A stretch of DNA of 64,000 bases from DASWNP01 sp036399175 (GCA_036399175.1 DASWNP010000043.1:16129-80128); one strand, 5' to 3'. Counted from the stretch's first letter, positions 10,737 through 21,300 are shown. A program made the numbers and translations. The notes: generated from the sequence alone by a model not told the origin.

Positions 10737-11387
10737 AGATTACGGACTGGAAATTTGACGTTCTTCGGTAGTTAGTTTTCGGGCGATAGATGCCTTTTGA
10801 ACTTTTTGTGACGCCGCGCTACTTATTGTGAAAACTTTGCCTCTTGTGCAAAGCCGCGCCGCGCAAGCCGACGTTATCGGACGTGTATAACTGGGGAGCT
10901 TTAATGTGCCATGCCGCCGGGCTTGGCAGCCCGAGTTCTTTCACGGCGCGTCGAAACCGTCTCTTTGTTCTTTCAACAGTGAATCAGTGCTCAATAAATT
11001 TGGATATTGACAACCGTGCGAGAGGGGTTATGATGACGCCTCGCTCGCGTCACTCTCGTCACTCAAGTTGTTACTCACAGGGCGCAAGGAATTCCGCCGA
11101 TGCAGCGCTCATCCACTGTGGCTCTCCCGAAAAACAAACGCGTTGCTCTCGCCCTCCGTGTGTGTCCAATCTACGTCGATGTTTACTGCTCGCCGATTCT
11201 ACATCTTTGAAGGGAAAACAAAACTGCGCCGCCACTGACAGGTAGCGAAGCAGTTTTCATTAGGGACGACCTCCACAACTAACCTCACGCGCCGGGAGAT
11301 GCTGTGCCCGAAGAGCTTTGCTTGCACCTTCCGACCCGCGTCAGAAAATGCTCGACGCCTCATCTGAGAAGAGAGTTATCACTCACT
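10737..11387 (+). other. Long intergenic / leader region before the RHS gene
   Basis: About 650 bases hold no convincing gene. A 133-codon frame (10844-11245) has an odd Cys/Ser/Arg-rich composition and is judged spurious. The region contains a small GC hairpin (10918-10933, CGGGCT/AGCCCG) and a strong promoter-like sequence at 11007-11034, leaving a roughly 345-base untranslated leader before ATG 11388. Confidence 0.5.
11007..11034 (+). promoter_or_regulatory. Sigma70-like promoter for the RHS gene
   Basis: TTGACA (11007-11012), 16 bases, TATGAT (11029-11034): a perfect -35 hexamer and a one-mismatch -10. It reads toward the RHS gene, with transcription expected to begin near 11041. Confidence 0.6.
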
Positions 11388-14300
11388 ATGCGCTCAGCTC
11401 ATTCCCCTCGCCGTCTGACAGTTCGCCTGCTCTGCTGTTTTCTTTCCTACACGCTGCTGTTCTCTCTCTGCGCGCCGTTCTCTGCTCACGGTAATGCAGC
11501 CACACCTGTCAGCGCGGGCAGGATGAAGGGCGCTCACGGCGCGAGTTCCCTTCTCCAAGATCGGCGACGCCCTCAAAATCAAGGGCGGCCGCCGAAGCAG
11601 GGCCCTGCGCGTATGAAGCTGCCCGACCTCGATGCGGCGCGAGGGCACAAGCCTTCTGAGCCCACAGCGCCGATGCCGGTTCCTTCCACTCGATGGGGCT
11701 ATCGTCTGCACGGTCGAGGCAAAAAGAACAGCCGGGCGACGAGTCCTGCGCCCACGCCGACGCCGAATCTCAATCCCCTTCCCTCGCCGACGCCTGTGTT
11801 CGCTCCCGTTGCGTTGAAGGATGAAAGTAACGATGAGATTTCCGACCGTTTACTGGCAAGGCTCAACGCGCTGACCGTTTCAACTCTTTTGGAGACGGCG
11901 ACGGTTGGCGGGCGCCCCAGCTACAGCCTGCCTTTGTCGGAATATCTGCGAGAGAGCGTCGTCTCCGATTCATCTTCCGCGTTCTCTCGTCGGGCGAGCG
12001 CTTCCAAATTCTCCGCCGACGCGAGAAGTCCTCTGCCCATCGAGCAACCGCACGCCGCCGCTTCGACGACGCTCCTGACGCAGCAGGGAGCGGGCGAGCA
12101 TTCGCTTTCGCTCAACGGCACGACCTCTTACGTCGAAGCGCCCAACAGCCAGAGCCTCAACCTGACGGGAGCTTTCACCGCCGAAGCCTGGCTCAAGCCC
12201 AACCAATCGACCGGAGCTTACCAGAGCATCTTCGAGCGCTACGGAGCGCCAGACCCTTCTACGGGTCGAAACGGCGGATTCATCCTGCGCCTCAAGCCCG
12301 GCGGCACTCTGGAGTTCTTCGTCCTGCTCAGCAATCAGGCCGGCCATGGTCTGAGCGGGGCGACAGTCGTGACGAGCGGTGTCTGGCATCACATCGCGGC
12401 GGTGTGCGACGGCAGCCAGTTGAGAGTCTATCTCGACGGCACGCTCGAAGCCTCTCTCAACGTGGGCACTTACCCCGGCAGCGGCACAAGTAATCTCTTC
12501 ATCGGCAAAGGCACCTGGAACGGCGGTCATGTCAACGGACTCATCGACGAGGCCAGAATCACCGCGACTGCGCTCTATCATTCCGACTTCACGCCCGTCA
12601 GGCGTCTCAGAGCCGGAGCGCAGACGCGCGGGCTTTGGAAATTCGACGGGCAGAGTTTCAACGATTCTTCCGCTAACGCCAATCACGCCGCGCCACAGGG
12701 CGGCGCGTCGTTCTCCACGCAGACGCCGACGCCGAGCGACCACTCCGTCAACATGAACGGGGCGGGAGTCGTCCGCGTGCCACATTCGACGAGCATCGAC
12801 ATCAACGGCCCCATCACCCTGGAGACGTGGTTCAAGTTGAACAACACGTCTGGCGGGACGCAGTTAATCAGTCGCCAGACCGGCACGGGCGCTTACTTCC
12901 TCATCTCCAATGCCGGCATGCCTCAGCTCTATCTCAGCAACAGCTCCGGCTATTCAGACTTCGCTATCTGCGCGCCCATCGTCAACGCCGGAGAATGGCA
13001 TCACATGGCCGGGGTCTTCGACGGCAGCCAGATGAGGGTCTATCTCAACGGCGCGCTCTGCGCCGCGAAGAATACGGGCATCGTGCCGGGCGGCGGCACC
13101 GGCGAGCTGACGCTCGGAGGCTTCAAAGATGGCACTTCCGCCACCCTCGACGGTTCGATGGATGAAGTCAGAATCTCGGCGGGCGCGCTCTACACCTCGA
13201 ACTTCACGCCGCAGAGACACCTGATGCAAGCGCCCACGACGCGCGGCCTCTGGAAGCTCGACGGACAGACGGCGCAGGACTCTTCCGGCAACGGTAATCA
13301 CGCTACACTTTCGGGCGGCGTCAGCTACTCGGCCGACACGCCCGACGTAGAGGCGACGCGCGTCGCTCGCTGGAAGTTCGACGAGGGCGCGGGGGTGACC
13401 GCCGCCGACGCCACCGAGCACGGCAGCAACGGAACGCTCTACGGAGCAACGTGGAGCGCCGGACGAGTCGGAGCCGGGGCGCTCAATTTCGATGGCGTGG
13501 ACGACCGCGTCGTCGTCACGAGCGGCGCAGGCATGACCGACATCGCCAACGACTTCACGCTCTCTTTCTGGGCTTACCCGCGCTCGACTCATCAAATCGA
13601 CCCGGAAGATACGACCGGCTCAGGCGGGACATCCGGGCAGCGATATGCCTACGACCCGCGCTACCGACCGGGCAGCGATGCGGGCGTCGGAGTATCGGTC
13701 GGCACGAACGGCGTCAGCATCTACGAGCACGCTTACTGGTACATGCCCGCGACGCTGGTTCATCAGGCGACGCTCACGAATTGGACGCACATCACGCTCG
13801 TCTACCAGAACAAACAGCCGCGCCTGTACGTCAACGGCAGCCTTGTGCGGACGGGGCTAACCAGTCCCAGAAGCAACGTCTTTATCCGACCGCTCGACAT
13901 CGGCGGAATGGTCTACGGCTATTTTGACGGACAGCTCGACGACGTGCGTCTCTACAGCCGCACGCTCACGGCCGGCGAAGTACAATCGCTCTTCAAAAGT
14001 TATCCCGCGCCGACGAATCAGCCGCCCGCCGTCAGCCTGACGAGCCCGGCCGACAACTCGACCTTCGCCAACGCCTCCAACATCCAGATTAACGCCGACT
14101 CGACCGACGCCGACGGCCATATCGCCAGGGTGGAGTTTTTCCAGAACGGCATCAAGCTCGGCGAAGATACGAGCGCACCCTTTGCTTACGCCTGGAACAA
14201 CGTCCCCGCCGGAAGCTACGCGCTGACCGCAAAAGCTTCTGACAACTCCGGCGCGACAACTACGTCGAACGCCGTCAACGCGACGGTCACGCTGCCCTCC

Positions 14301-17300
14301 GTCAGCATCAGCCCGACGGATACGAATGCCTCAGAGCAGGGGCTCGACCCGGCCACCTTCAACGTCAGCAGGACGGGCGGCACGAGCGCGCCGCTCGTCG
14401 TCAACTACACTCTCTCCGGCACGGCGACCAACGGCGTCGATTACACCTCGCTCGGCGGAGCGTTGACGATTCCCGCAGACTCTTCTTCTCAACAGGTCAC
14501 AATCGCACCCCTCGACGACACGTTGGTTGAAGGCGTCGAGACCGTCACACTCACTCTCGCCAACAGCTCCGCTTACACGCTCGGCTCGACGACGAGCGCC
14601 ACCGCCCACATCTCTGACAACGACACCTTTGCGCCGACCGTCCAAATCACGAGTCCCGCCTCCGGCACTATCTACACGACGCCCGCCAGCTTCGTCGTCA
14701 ACGCGACGGCCTCAGACAGCGACGGCCAGATAACCAAAGTAGAATTCTTTCAAGGCAGCACCCGTCTCGGAGAAGACGCCGCCGCCCCCTACAGTTTCAA
14801 CTGGAGCGGCGTCTCCGCCGGTAGCTATTCCCTGACGGCGAGGGCGACTGACAACATGGGTGCGACGGCCACTTCGAGCGCGGTCAGCGTTGTCGTCAAC
14901 CAGCCGCCGACGGCGAATGCCGGAGGGCCTTACACCGGCCTGAGCGGCGCAGCCATCCAGTTCAATGCGGGCGGCTCGACGGACGCAGACGGCACGATTA
15001 CCAGCTACGTCTGGAATTTCGGCGACGGGTCGCACGGCTCGGGCGCAAACCCGACGCACGCCTACGCCTCTTACGGCACTTACACCGCGACGCTCAGCGT
15101 CACCGACGACCGAGGCGCGCAGGCTTCGGCGACGGCCATCGTCATGGTCTCGACGCCCTCCGGCAACGGCGCGGGTCTGAGGGGCAGATACTTCGACCAG
15201 ATAGATTTCAACGACTTCAAAATCTCGCGCGTTGACGCGGCGCTTAATTTCGAATGGGCGGGCGGCTCGCCTCATCCTTCGATGGGCGTGGAGACCTTCG
15301 CCGTGCAGTGGACGGGGCAGGTTGTGCCCCGCTACTCGGAGGTCTATACCTTCTATACGCATTCGGACGACGGCGTGAAGCTTTGGGTCAACAACCAGCT
15401 TCTCATCGACAACTGGACGGAGCACGCCTACACGGAAAACAGCGCGCAGATAACTCTCGTCGCCGGACGCCAGTACGACATCCGCGTCGAATACTTCGAG
15501 AACTACGGCGGAGCTGTCGCCAAGCTTCTCTGGTCGAGCCAGAGCCAGCCGAAAGAAGTGATTCCGCAGAGCCAGCTTTATCCCTGCTGGAAGTCTTCGG
15601 AACAATTCATCAGAGACTTTTACCAGGGCGTGCTCATGCGCCAGCCCGACCCCGTCGAGCTACAGCATTGGAGAGAGCGGCTCGCGCAGGCGCGGGGCGG
15701 CGCGCTGCTTCTGGAAGAGGCGCGCGAGCTTGGCCGTTCGCTCTTCAGGTCGGCGGAATATGCCGCCCGCAGCCGCGATAGTCGGCAATACGTCGGCGAC
15801 CTTTACAGGGGCTTCCTGCAACGCGAAGCGGCGGAAGACCAAGCCGGTTGGGATTACTGGACAAATCAGGTCAACGCCGACCCTGCGGGCGGCCGCGCCA
15901 GCGCGCTCGGAGCTTTCGAGCAGAGCGGCGAGTTCGCCGAGAAGGTCGATAAGCTGTGCGACATCTCCGTCTCATCCTCCGGTTATAATTTCTCTGCGGC
16001 GCGCATCGAGCCGTCGAATCGCACGGGAGAGCCCGGCGCAGACCTCCGTTCGGGAAACTATCATTGGAGCGTGCCGCTCCTCGGCCTGCCCGGTCGCTCA
16101 GGCTTAGACCTCGGCCTCTCTCTCAGCTACAACTCTTTGGTCTGGACGCGCGACGGCTCCGGCACGGCCATCTCCTTCGACGCCGACCGGGGCTTCCCCT
16201 CCCCAGGCTTCCGTCTCGGCTTCCCCGTCGTCCAGCCGCGTTTCTACAACCCGCAGACCGAACGCTACGCCTACCTGCTCGTCGCTCCATCGGGGCAGCG
16301 CGTCGAGCTGCGACAAGTCGCCGGTTCGGCCAACACTTTCGAATCTGCCGATTCGACCTACACGCAGTTGATAGACAACGGCGACGGCTCGCTGACTCTG
16401 AGGACGCCAGACGGCGCGCGTCTCAGCTACTGGCTGATGGGCGGCGATTACCTTTGCACCGAAATCAGAGACAGGAACGGCAACTTCATCACCATTCGAT
16501 ACGACGGCTACGGACAGCTTCAATCCGTCACCGACACGCTCGCACGCACCGTCAACTTCCGCTACGACGCCTATCAGAACCTCATCTCCATCTGGCAGAC
16601 CTGGACTGTCAACGGGCAGCAGCAGGAGCACGTCTACGCCACCTTCGGCTACGCCGACAGAAGCATCAATACCAACTTCCAGAACATGACCGTCGTCGGC
16701 CCGCACAACGGCGAAGTCCTGCCTCTGCTCACGCAGGTCGGCCTCGACGACGGCTCGTACTACAAGTTCGAGTACACCTCCTGGGGACAGGTCTCGAAGA
16801 TTACGCACTACGCCGCCGACAGCAGTCCTCAAAGCGACAATCATCCGCTCTCCTACACTTCTTACAACTTGCCGCAGGACAACGCCGCGCCGCATGCCGA
16901 CTGCCCGCGCTTCAGCGAGCGGCGCGAGTGGGCGGAGAACTGGAAGGGTGATGAGGGCGACCGGATAGCAACTCCTTCGGAGGAGGCCGTCACCAGCTAT
17001 CGACCCGACCCGAGCGGCGCGGGCGCGTGGTGCGAAGTGACCATGCCCGACCGAACCACCGTCTACAAAGAATACTTCGGGACGGGCTGGCAGAAAGCGC
17101 TGACGATGAAGACGGAGACCTACGAGCTTCAAACGCCGGGGTCGGCCTTGCCGTTATTGCCGAAGAAAACCAGCGTCGTTAACTGGAAGCAGGACAACAT
17201 GGCGCTTCCCTACCCGGATAATCCCAGAGCCGAGGAAACCATCATTTCCGATGACGAGGGAAATCGCAGAAAGACGAAAACCGAATATCTGCCGCCCAGC

Positions 17301-20300
17301 GTCTCGGCCTTCCGCTTGCCTTCGGATACGTACGAGTACAAAGCGGAGACGAACGTCGTCGTCAGGCGCACGCACACCGAGTACAATCTGGATGCCCCCT
17401 ACCTCGACCGGCGCATCATCGGTCTCGTCAGAGAGCAATACCTCTACGGAGAAGACCCCTCCGACGGAAGCGAAAAGCTGCTCTCCAAAACGACTTACCA
17501 TTACGACGAGGGCGGCGAGTTTCTGAGAAACGACGGCGAGCCGGTTCAGCACGACGCCGCTTACGGCCTCGGTTTTGTGTTGGGACGCGCCAACCTGACA
17601 AGCGTGCGCAGATGGGACGTCGAGCACCCCGATGCGCTTTCGCAGTCCGTCGAACAGAAGATTGGCTATAACACGACCGGCTCAGTCGTCTTCTTCACAG
17701 ACCCGCTCGGACATCGCACCGAGATAGACTACGCGGACAAGTTCGCCGACGACGAGTCGTCCGAAGGAGCTAACCGCAACACGCTCGCTTACCCGACAGC
17801 CAGTACAGACCCAGACCAGCACGCACAACCGAGCCCGAAAAAATCCCGCGTCTGGTACAACTTCGACCGGGGACTCGTCACGCGCACACAAGACCTCAAG
17901 GACTCGGTCAAAGCCTACTCTTACGACGCGGCCAACCGCATCAAAGAAGCGGTTATCCTCTTCAACCGTGCGAAGACGCGTTGGGAATACCCCGCCGATT
18001 TCAGCTACGTGCACCAGTACAGCACTAGCGAAGCCGGGCAGGGAGAGTTTCATTCCTGGCAGGTCAAAGACGGTGCGGGGCGCGTCATCAGCAAGGCTTC
18101 AGACCATCCGGGCGGTGCCGGCGGCTATCGCGCACAGGACATCGTCTACGACGAGATGGGGCGCGTCATCAAAACCTCCACGCCCACAGCCGTCAACGCT
18201 TCGTGGGAGCCGCAGGATGAAGACGCCACGGACGCCCTGACTGCCGGCTGGCACTATCAGGAGCAGAGCTACGATTGGATGGGACGCCCGCTCGTCTCCA
18301 CCAACCCCGACGCCGACGCCACGACCAGAGAGATTCTTTACGGCGGGTGCGGCTGCGCCGGAGGTCAAGTCGTCACCATCAGGGACGAGGTCGGCAGGCG
18401 GCAGCGACAGACCTTCGACGCTTTGGGTCGTCTCTGGAAGGTACAAGACCTCAGCATCCAGCCCAAGCACGAAGCCTTGAGCGCGTCGGGGAGCGTCTAT
18501 CGCACGACGGTCAACGTCTACAACGGGCGCAATCAGATAGTCGAGTCGCAAGTCTTCGCCGGAGATGCCGAGACAGACCCGGCGAAGATACAGAAGACGT
18601 TGATGAGCTATGACGGGCACGGCAGGCTCAAGACGAGCCAAGCGCCCCTGCAAACTAATGCGACCGCCTACTTCTATAATCCGGACGACACGCTCCGGCA
18701 GACGACTGATGCGAGGGGCGTCACAACCACCTACGCTTACAACCGGCGTCACATGACGAGGCGCGTCGAGTACTCAGTGCCTTCCAGCCTCTCAGACGTG
18801 GCGCAGAGCGCGCCTGTCGAGATGGACTACGACGCGGCAGGCAATCGCCTGTGGATGACCGATGAATCGGGGCGCGTCGATTACGAATACAACACGCTCT
18901 CGCAGATGATTGCCGAAAGCCGACGCTTCAACGGCTTGGATGCCAGTTTCCAGCTCACCTACGGCTACACTGCCGCCGGTCAACTCAAGTATCTTAGCCA
19001 GACGGGCGCAACGCGCCTCGATTACTCCTACGACACGGCGGGGCGTCTGCTCGGCGTCACCGGTACAGGCTTCAGTCCATCGACGCAAGTCTTCGCGTCC
19101 GACCTGCGTTATCTCGCGTCGGGCGCATTGAAGTCGCTCTCCTATGGCAATACCACCAGCCTCTCGCTCAGCTACGACCAGCGCGGACTGCCCGTCAGTT
19201 ACTCTCTGTCTGGCGTGAAGAACGCGGCAGGCGAAGCCGTGCCCGAGGGCGGAGACTTCCAGTACTACGCCGACGGGCGCTTGAAGTTTGCCAGCGACCT
19301 CTTGAGCCGCGCCACTAACGCGAGCATTAACGACCGCGCCTATGCTTACGACCAGATGGGTCGGCTCAAGGAGGCTTATTCGGGAGTTGAGGCGCGCAGC
19401 TTCGCGGCAGTGGGCGGGTCGTATCAGGCCGAAGGGGCGTTTCGCCAGAGTTACGGTTATGACGTTTGGAACAACATGACGAGTCGGGAAGGACGCTTCT
19501 GGAGTCAGCCGGACAACACCACCGAGACCTACACCAATCAGGGGCGCAACCCCTCGTGGGAGTACGACGCGGCGGGGCATCTCGTTTCCAGAAACGAGCC
19601 GTCGCCCGACGGTCTGCCTTATCAGCCGCTACGCAACAGCTACGACGCGGCGGGGCGACCCTCTCAGACCACGCAGAAGACGAGTCGAAGGCTGTTCTCA
19701 GGCACTCTCCTGACCACGACGAAGACGAAATCCGAGGTGTATGATGGCGACGGGTTGATAGTCCAATCCTCCACGACGACGCAGCGAAACGCCAACCAGC
19801 CTTCGACCTCTAAAACCTATTACCTGCGCTCTTCTGTCTTAGACGGGCGTCTCATCGCAGACTTCGACGCCGCCGGCATCAGACAGAACAGCTACATTCT
19901 GGCGGTGCGCACGCTGCTGGCGCGCCAGCAGCGCCAGAGCGACGGCACACAGCGTCTGGTGTGGGAGCAGACCAACCCGTTGACCGGCGATCAATTGGAG
20001 ACCGATTCGCAGGGCAAGACAGAAGCGTTGACGAGGCTCGACCCGCTCGGAGTGGACGTAGGAGAAAGCGACCCGTTCGAGACGCCCGACGCGGGAGGCG
20101 AGGGAGCAGAGATGGCAAACCCTGGCATCGAAGCACGCGTCGCTCAACTGCTGCCGGGCTCGATGACGGGCGGCACGAGTTGTTATCTTGACGGCTTCGA
20201 GACCACTTGCAGTTTGACCGACGGGCTGCTCGCCGGTGGAGCGGCAGCGCAGTGCCCCGACAACATCTGTTCAGGAGTCAACCGGGCAGGATTCTATGTG

Positions 20301-20990
20301 ACGTATCGAGCATACGCCGATGGGCGGCAGGGCTATCTGCCGACCTTCATGGACTGGGTGGGAGATGGGTTTACTATCTTCGGGGAGTTTATCAGCCTTG
20401 AAGAAATTGCATCGGCGATGGGCGTGATGCCTGATATGAAGTTTTATTTCACACCACCGCAGAATCATGGACAAGATAATAAAACCGATTGCGAGCGGTT
20501 CGCCGACATCGTAGCGCAACTTGCCTCGGAGTGGAGGGAAAAGAATTATGGGGTGTGGGTTTATAATGCCTCCGGCTTCAGAGATGCCCTTTACGAGCGA
20601 TTCAACAATCGAAGTCGGGAGGGGTTTAATTATAACGAGTTCGGTAGCACCGGCTTCAGACCGGAGTTTAGAGATGATACACCGGCGCGTCCCGGTGGAC
20701 ACGATAACTCGCCGAACCAGGTGTACCATTACGTTGGTGCGTTCCGTGCTGGCTTCAGTGGGGGCACGACGGGTGGAGGGTTAGTCATGGATAATCATGA
20801 GAATAACTATATCTTTATGCCCGGGCCCTACCCCATACCTATTGGCAGGGTTCCCGATACACCGTCGCACAGAGCGGACAAGGCATTAAACCAGGTTGCT
20901 GTTCGCCATGGGTCTGCTGTTTCCGACGGCAACATCAGACCGGATCAGTTAGCTAATGCGATACGAAGGGATGTATGTGCGTCTAAATGA
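11388..20990 (+). CDS. Giant secreted RHS-repeat protein with LamG, Ig-like, Calx-beta, PKD, PA14 and DUF4214 modules
   Basis: About 3200 residues. I prefer ATG 11388 over the upstream GTG 11304 because it begins a good signal peptide (basic MRSAHSPRR, hydrophobic core, cleavage near AHGNA). Modules by nucleotide: Pro-rich linker to ~12050; three LamG/concanavalin-like domains (~12100-12620, 12750-13230, 13360-14000); Ig-like/Big_3 (~14020-14295); Calx-beta (~14305-14630, ending HISDND); a second Ig-like (~14635-14900); PKD (~14905-15160, VWNFGDGS); PA14 (~15175-15560, THSDDGVKLWV); DUF4214 pair (~15600-15960). The RHS/YD-repeat shell runs ~16000-20050 (many YD, YDAAGR and YDGHG motifs), followed by a variable C-terminal tip (~20090-20987). 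The usual RHS-core end motif is not obvious. Such proteins are cell-surface or secreted polymorphic-toxin-type carriers; the tip is unrecognised. GC falls toward the tip, fitting a recombined module. Confidence 0.9.
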   Translation: MRSAHSPRRLTVRLLCCFLSYTLLFSLCAPFSAHGNAATPVSAGRMKGAHGASSLLQDRRRPQNQGRPPKQGPARMKLPDLDAARGHKPSEPTAPMPVPSTRWGYRLHGRGKKNSRATSPAPTPTPNLNPLPSPTPVFAPVALKDESNDEISDRLLARLNALTVSTLLETATVGGRPSYSLPLSEYLRESVVSDSSSAFSRRASASKFSADARSPLPIEQPHAAASTTLLTQQGAGEHSLSLNGTTSYVEAPNSQSLNLTGAFTAEAWLKPNQSTGAYQSIFERYGAPDPSTGRNGGFILRLKPGGTLEFFVLLSNQAGHGLSGATVVTSGVWHHIAAVCDGSQLRVYLDGTLEASLNVGTYPGSGTSNLFIGKGTWNGGHVNGLIDEARITATALYHSDFTPVRRLRAGAQTRGLWKFDGQSFNDSSANANHAAPQGGASFSTQTPTPSDHSVNMNGAGVVRVPHSTSIDINGPITLETWFKLNNTSGGTQLISRQTGTGAYFLISNAGMPQLYLSNSSGYSDFAICAPIVNAGEWHHMAGVFDGSQMRVYLNGALCAAKNTGIVPGGGTGELTLGGFKDGTSATLDGSMDEVRISAGALYTSNFTPQRHLMQAPTTRGLWKLDGQTAQDSSGNGNHATLSGGVSYSADTPDVEATRVARWKFDEGAGVTAADATEHGSNGTLYGATWSAGRVGAGALNFDGVDDRVVVTSGAGMTDIANDFTLSFWAYPRSTHQIDPEDTTGSGGTSGQRYAYDPRYRPGSDAGVGVSVGTNGVSIYEHAYWYMPATLVHQATLTNWTHITLVYQNKQPRLYVNGSLVRTGLTSPRSNVFIRPLDIGGMVYGYFDGQLDDVRLYSRTLTAGEVQSLFKSYPAPTNQPPAVSLTSPADNSTFANASNIQINADSTDADGHIARVEFFQNGIKLGEDTSAPFAYAWNNVPAGSYALTAKASDNSGATTTSNAVNATVTLPSVSISPTDTNASEQGLDPATFNVSRTGGTSAPLVVNYTLSGTATNGVDYTSLGGALTIPADSSSQQVTIAPLDDTLVEGVETVTLTLANSSAYTLGSTTSATAHISDNDTFAPTVQITSPASGTIYTTPASFVVNATASDSDGQITKVEFFQGSTRLGEDAAAPYSFNWSGVSAGSYSLTARATDNMGATATSSAVSVVVNQPPTANAGGPYTGLSGAAIQFNAGGSTDADGTITSYVWNFGDGSHGSGANPTHAYASYGTYTATLSVTDDRGAQASATAIVMVSTPSGNGAGLRGRYFDQIDFNDFKISRVDAALNFEWAGGSPHPSMGVETFAVQWTGQVVPRYSEVYTFYTHSDDGVKLWVNNQLLIDNWTEHAYTENSAQITLVAGRQYDIRVEYFENYGGAVAKLLWSSQSQPKEVIPQSQLYPCWKSSEQFIRDFYQGVLMRQPDPVELQHWRERLAQARGGALLLEEARELGRSLFRSAEYAARSRDSRQYVGDLYRGFLQREAAEDQAGWDYWTNQVNADPAGGRASALGAFEQSGEFAEKVDKLCDISVSSSGYNFSAARIEPSNRTGEPGADLRSGNYHWSVPLLGLPGRSGLDLGLSLSYNSLVWTRDGSGTAISFDADRGFPSPGFRLGFPVVQPRFYNPQTERYAYLLVAPSGQRVELRQVAGSANTFESADSTYTQLIDNGDGSLTLRTPDGARLSYWLMGGDYLCTEIRDRNGNFITIRYDGYGQLQSVTDTLARTVNFRYDAYQNLISIWQTWTVNGQQQEHVYATFGYADRSINTNFQNMTVVGPHNGEVLPLLTQVGLDDGSYYKFEYTSWGQVSKITHYAADSSPQSDNHPLSYTSYNLPQDNAAPHADCPRFSERREWAENWKGDEGDRIATPSEEAVTSYRPDPSGAGAWCEVTMPDRTTVYKEYFGTGWQKALTMKTETYELQTPGSALPLLPKKTSVVNWKQDNMALPYPDNPRAEETIISDDEGNRRKTKTEYLPPSVSAFRLPSDTYEYKAETNVVVRRTHTEYNLDAPYLDRRIIGLVREQYLYGEDPSDGSEKLLSKTTYHYDEGGEFLRNDGEPVQHDAAYGLGFVLGRANLTSVRRWDVEHPDALSQSVEQKIGYNTTGSVVFFTDPLGHRTEIDYADKFADDESSEGANRNTLAYPTASTDPDQHAQPSPKKSRVWYNFDRGLVTRTQDLKDSVKAYSYDAANRIKEAVILFNRAKTRWEYPADFSYVHQYSTSEAGQGEFHSWQVKDGAGRVISKASDHPGGAGGYRAQDIVYDEMGRVIKTSTPTAVNASWEPQDEDATDALTAGWHYQEQSYDWMGRPLVSTNPDADATTREILYGGCGCAGGQVVTIRDEVGRRQRQTFDALGRLWKVQDLSIQPKHEALSASGSVYRTTVNVYNGRNQIVESQVFAGDAETDPAKIQKTLMSYDGHGRLKTSQAPLQTNATAYFYNPDDTLRQTTDARGVTTTYAYNRRHMTRRVEYSVPSSLSDVAQSAPVEMDYDAAGNRLWMTDESGRVDYEYNTLSQMIAESRRFNGLDASFQLTYGYTAAGQLKYLSQTGATRLDYSYDTAGRLLGVTGTGFSPSTQVFASDLRYLASGALKSLSYGNTTSLSLSYDQRGLPVSYSLSGVKNAAGEAVPEGGDFQYYADGRLKFASDLLSRATNASINDRAYAYDQMGRLKEAYSGVEARSFAAVGGSYQAEGAFRQSYGYDVWNNMTSREGRFWSQPDNTTETYTNQGRNPSWEYDAAGHLVSRNEPSPDGLPYQPLRNSYDAAGRPSQTTQKTSRRLFSGTLLTTTKTKSEVYDGDGLIVQSSTTTQRNANQPSTSKTYYLRSSVLDGRLIADFDAAGIRQNSYILAVRTLLARQQRQSDGTQRLVWEQTNPLTGDQLETDSQGKTEALTRLDPLGVDVGESDPFETPDAGGEGAEMANPGIEARVAQLLPGSMTGGTSCYLDGFETTCSLTDGLLAGGAAAQCPDNICSGVNRAGFYVTYRAYADGRQGYLPTFMDWVGDGFTIFGEFISLEEIASAMGVMPDMKFYFTPPQNHGQDNKTDCERFADIVAQLASEWREKNYGVWVYNASGFRDALYERFNNRSREGFNYNEFGSTGFRPEFRDDTPARPGGHDNSPNQVYHYVGAFRAGFSGGTTGGGLVMDNHENNYIFMPGPYPIPIGRVPDTPSHRADKALNQVAVRHGSAVSDGNIRPDQLANAIRRDVCASK

Positions 20991-21006
20991 GGGGAGGTAT
21001 CAAGCA

Positions 21007-21300
21007 ATGTTCAGTATTACGAGCTTTGCGAAGAAGCATTTTCTGATAGTAGCTCTCTTCCTTGTTCTGATTCTTGTAGGCGGGTGGATCATCATGCGGC
21101 TTGGCTCGGCTCTGTACGTTGTTAATGAAACCTTCAACGTCACTCTGGCTAATGACGCAGAGACTGGAGCATATCTCGGAGAGGTTGTTGGCGAACTCCG
21201 AGATCAGAAGAGCAAGAAGGTTGTAAGTTATCGAATCAAGCGCAATGACGGGAGCGTATTGGAAAGGCGGTCAGAGAGTGTTGTGACCTTTAAACCGTAA
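21007..21300 (+). CDS. Small single-pass membrane protein, candidate immunity/partner of the RHS tip
   Basis: This 97-residue protein starts at ATG 21007, chosen because GGGGAGG lies just upstream and because the longer start at 20956 would overlap the RHS gene. It has a short basic N-terminus (SFAKKH), one strong membrane segment (FLIVALFLVLILVGGWIIM) and a ~60-residue outer polar domain rich in charged residues. It begins 17 bases after the RHS stop, the position where immunity genes usually stand for polymorphic toxins. No family is recognised; the immunity role is inferred from position only. Its base composition is lower in GC than the RHS shell, like the RHS tip. Confidence 0.7.
   Translation: MFSITSFAKKHFLIVALFLVLILVGGWIIMRLGSALYVVNETFNVTLANDAETGAYLGEVVGELRDQKSKKVVSYRIKRNDGSVLERRSESVVTFKP

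Larger units (their letters stand above)
8730..10800. other. Lower-GC island, probable horizontally acquired segment
   Basis: From about 8730 to 10800 the base composition drops visibly: A/T-rich codons, third positions no longer G/C dominated. The NRPS genes to the left and the RHS gene to the right are strongly GC-rich. The island contains the AIPR-like gene, an uncertain leftward ORF, a tiny rightward ORF and two clear stem-loop terminators. I see no integrase, tRNA or flanking repeat that would define its ends. Confidence 0.6.

Noticed and set aside
10844..11245. 133-codon rightward frame before the RHS gene
   Set aside because: Cys/Ser/Arg-rich, no ribosome site, and it contains the near-consensus promoter at 11007-11034; more likely leader DNA.
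16104..17132. 342-codon leftward open frame
   Set aside because: Antisense to the RHS shell, which has strong YD-repeat periodicity on the plus strand.
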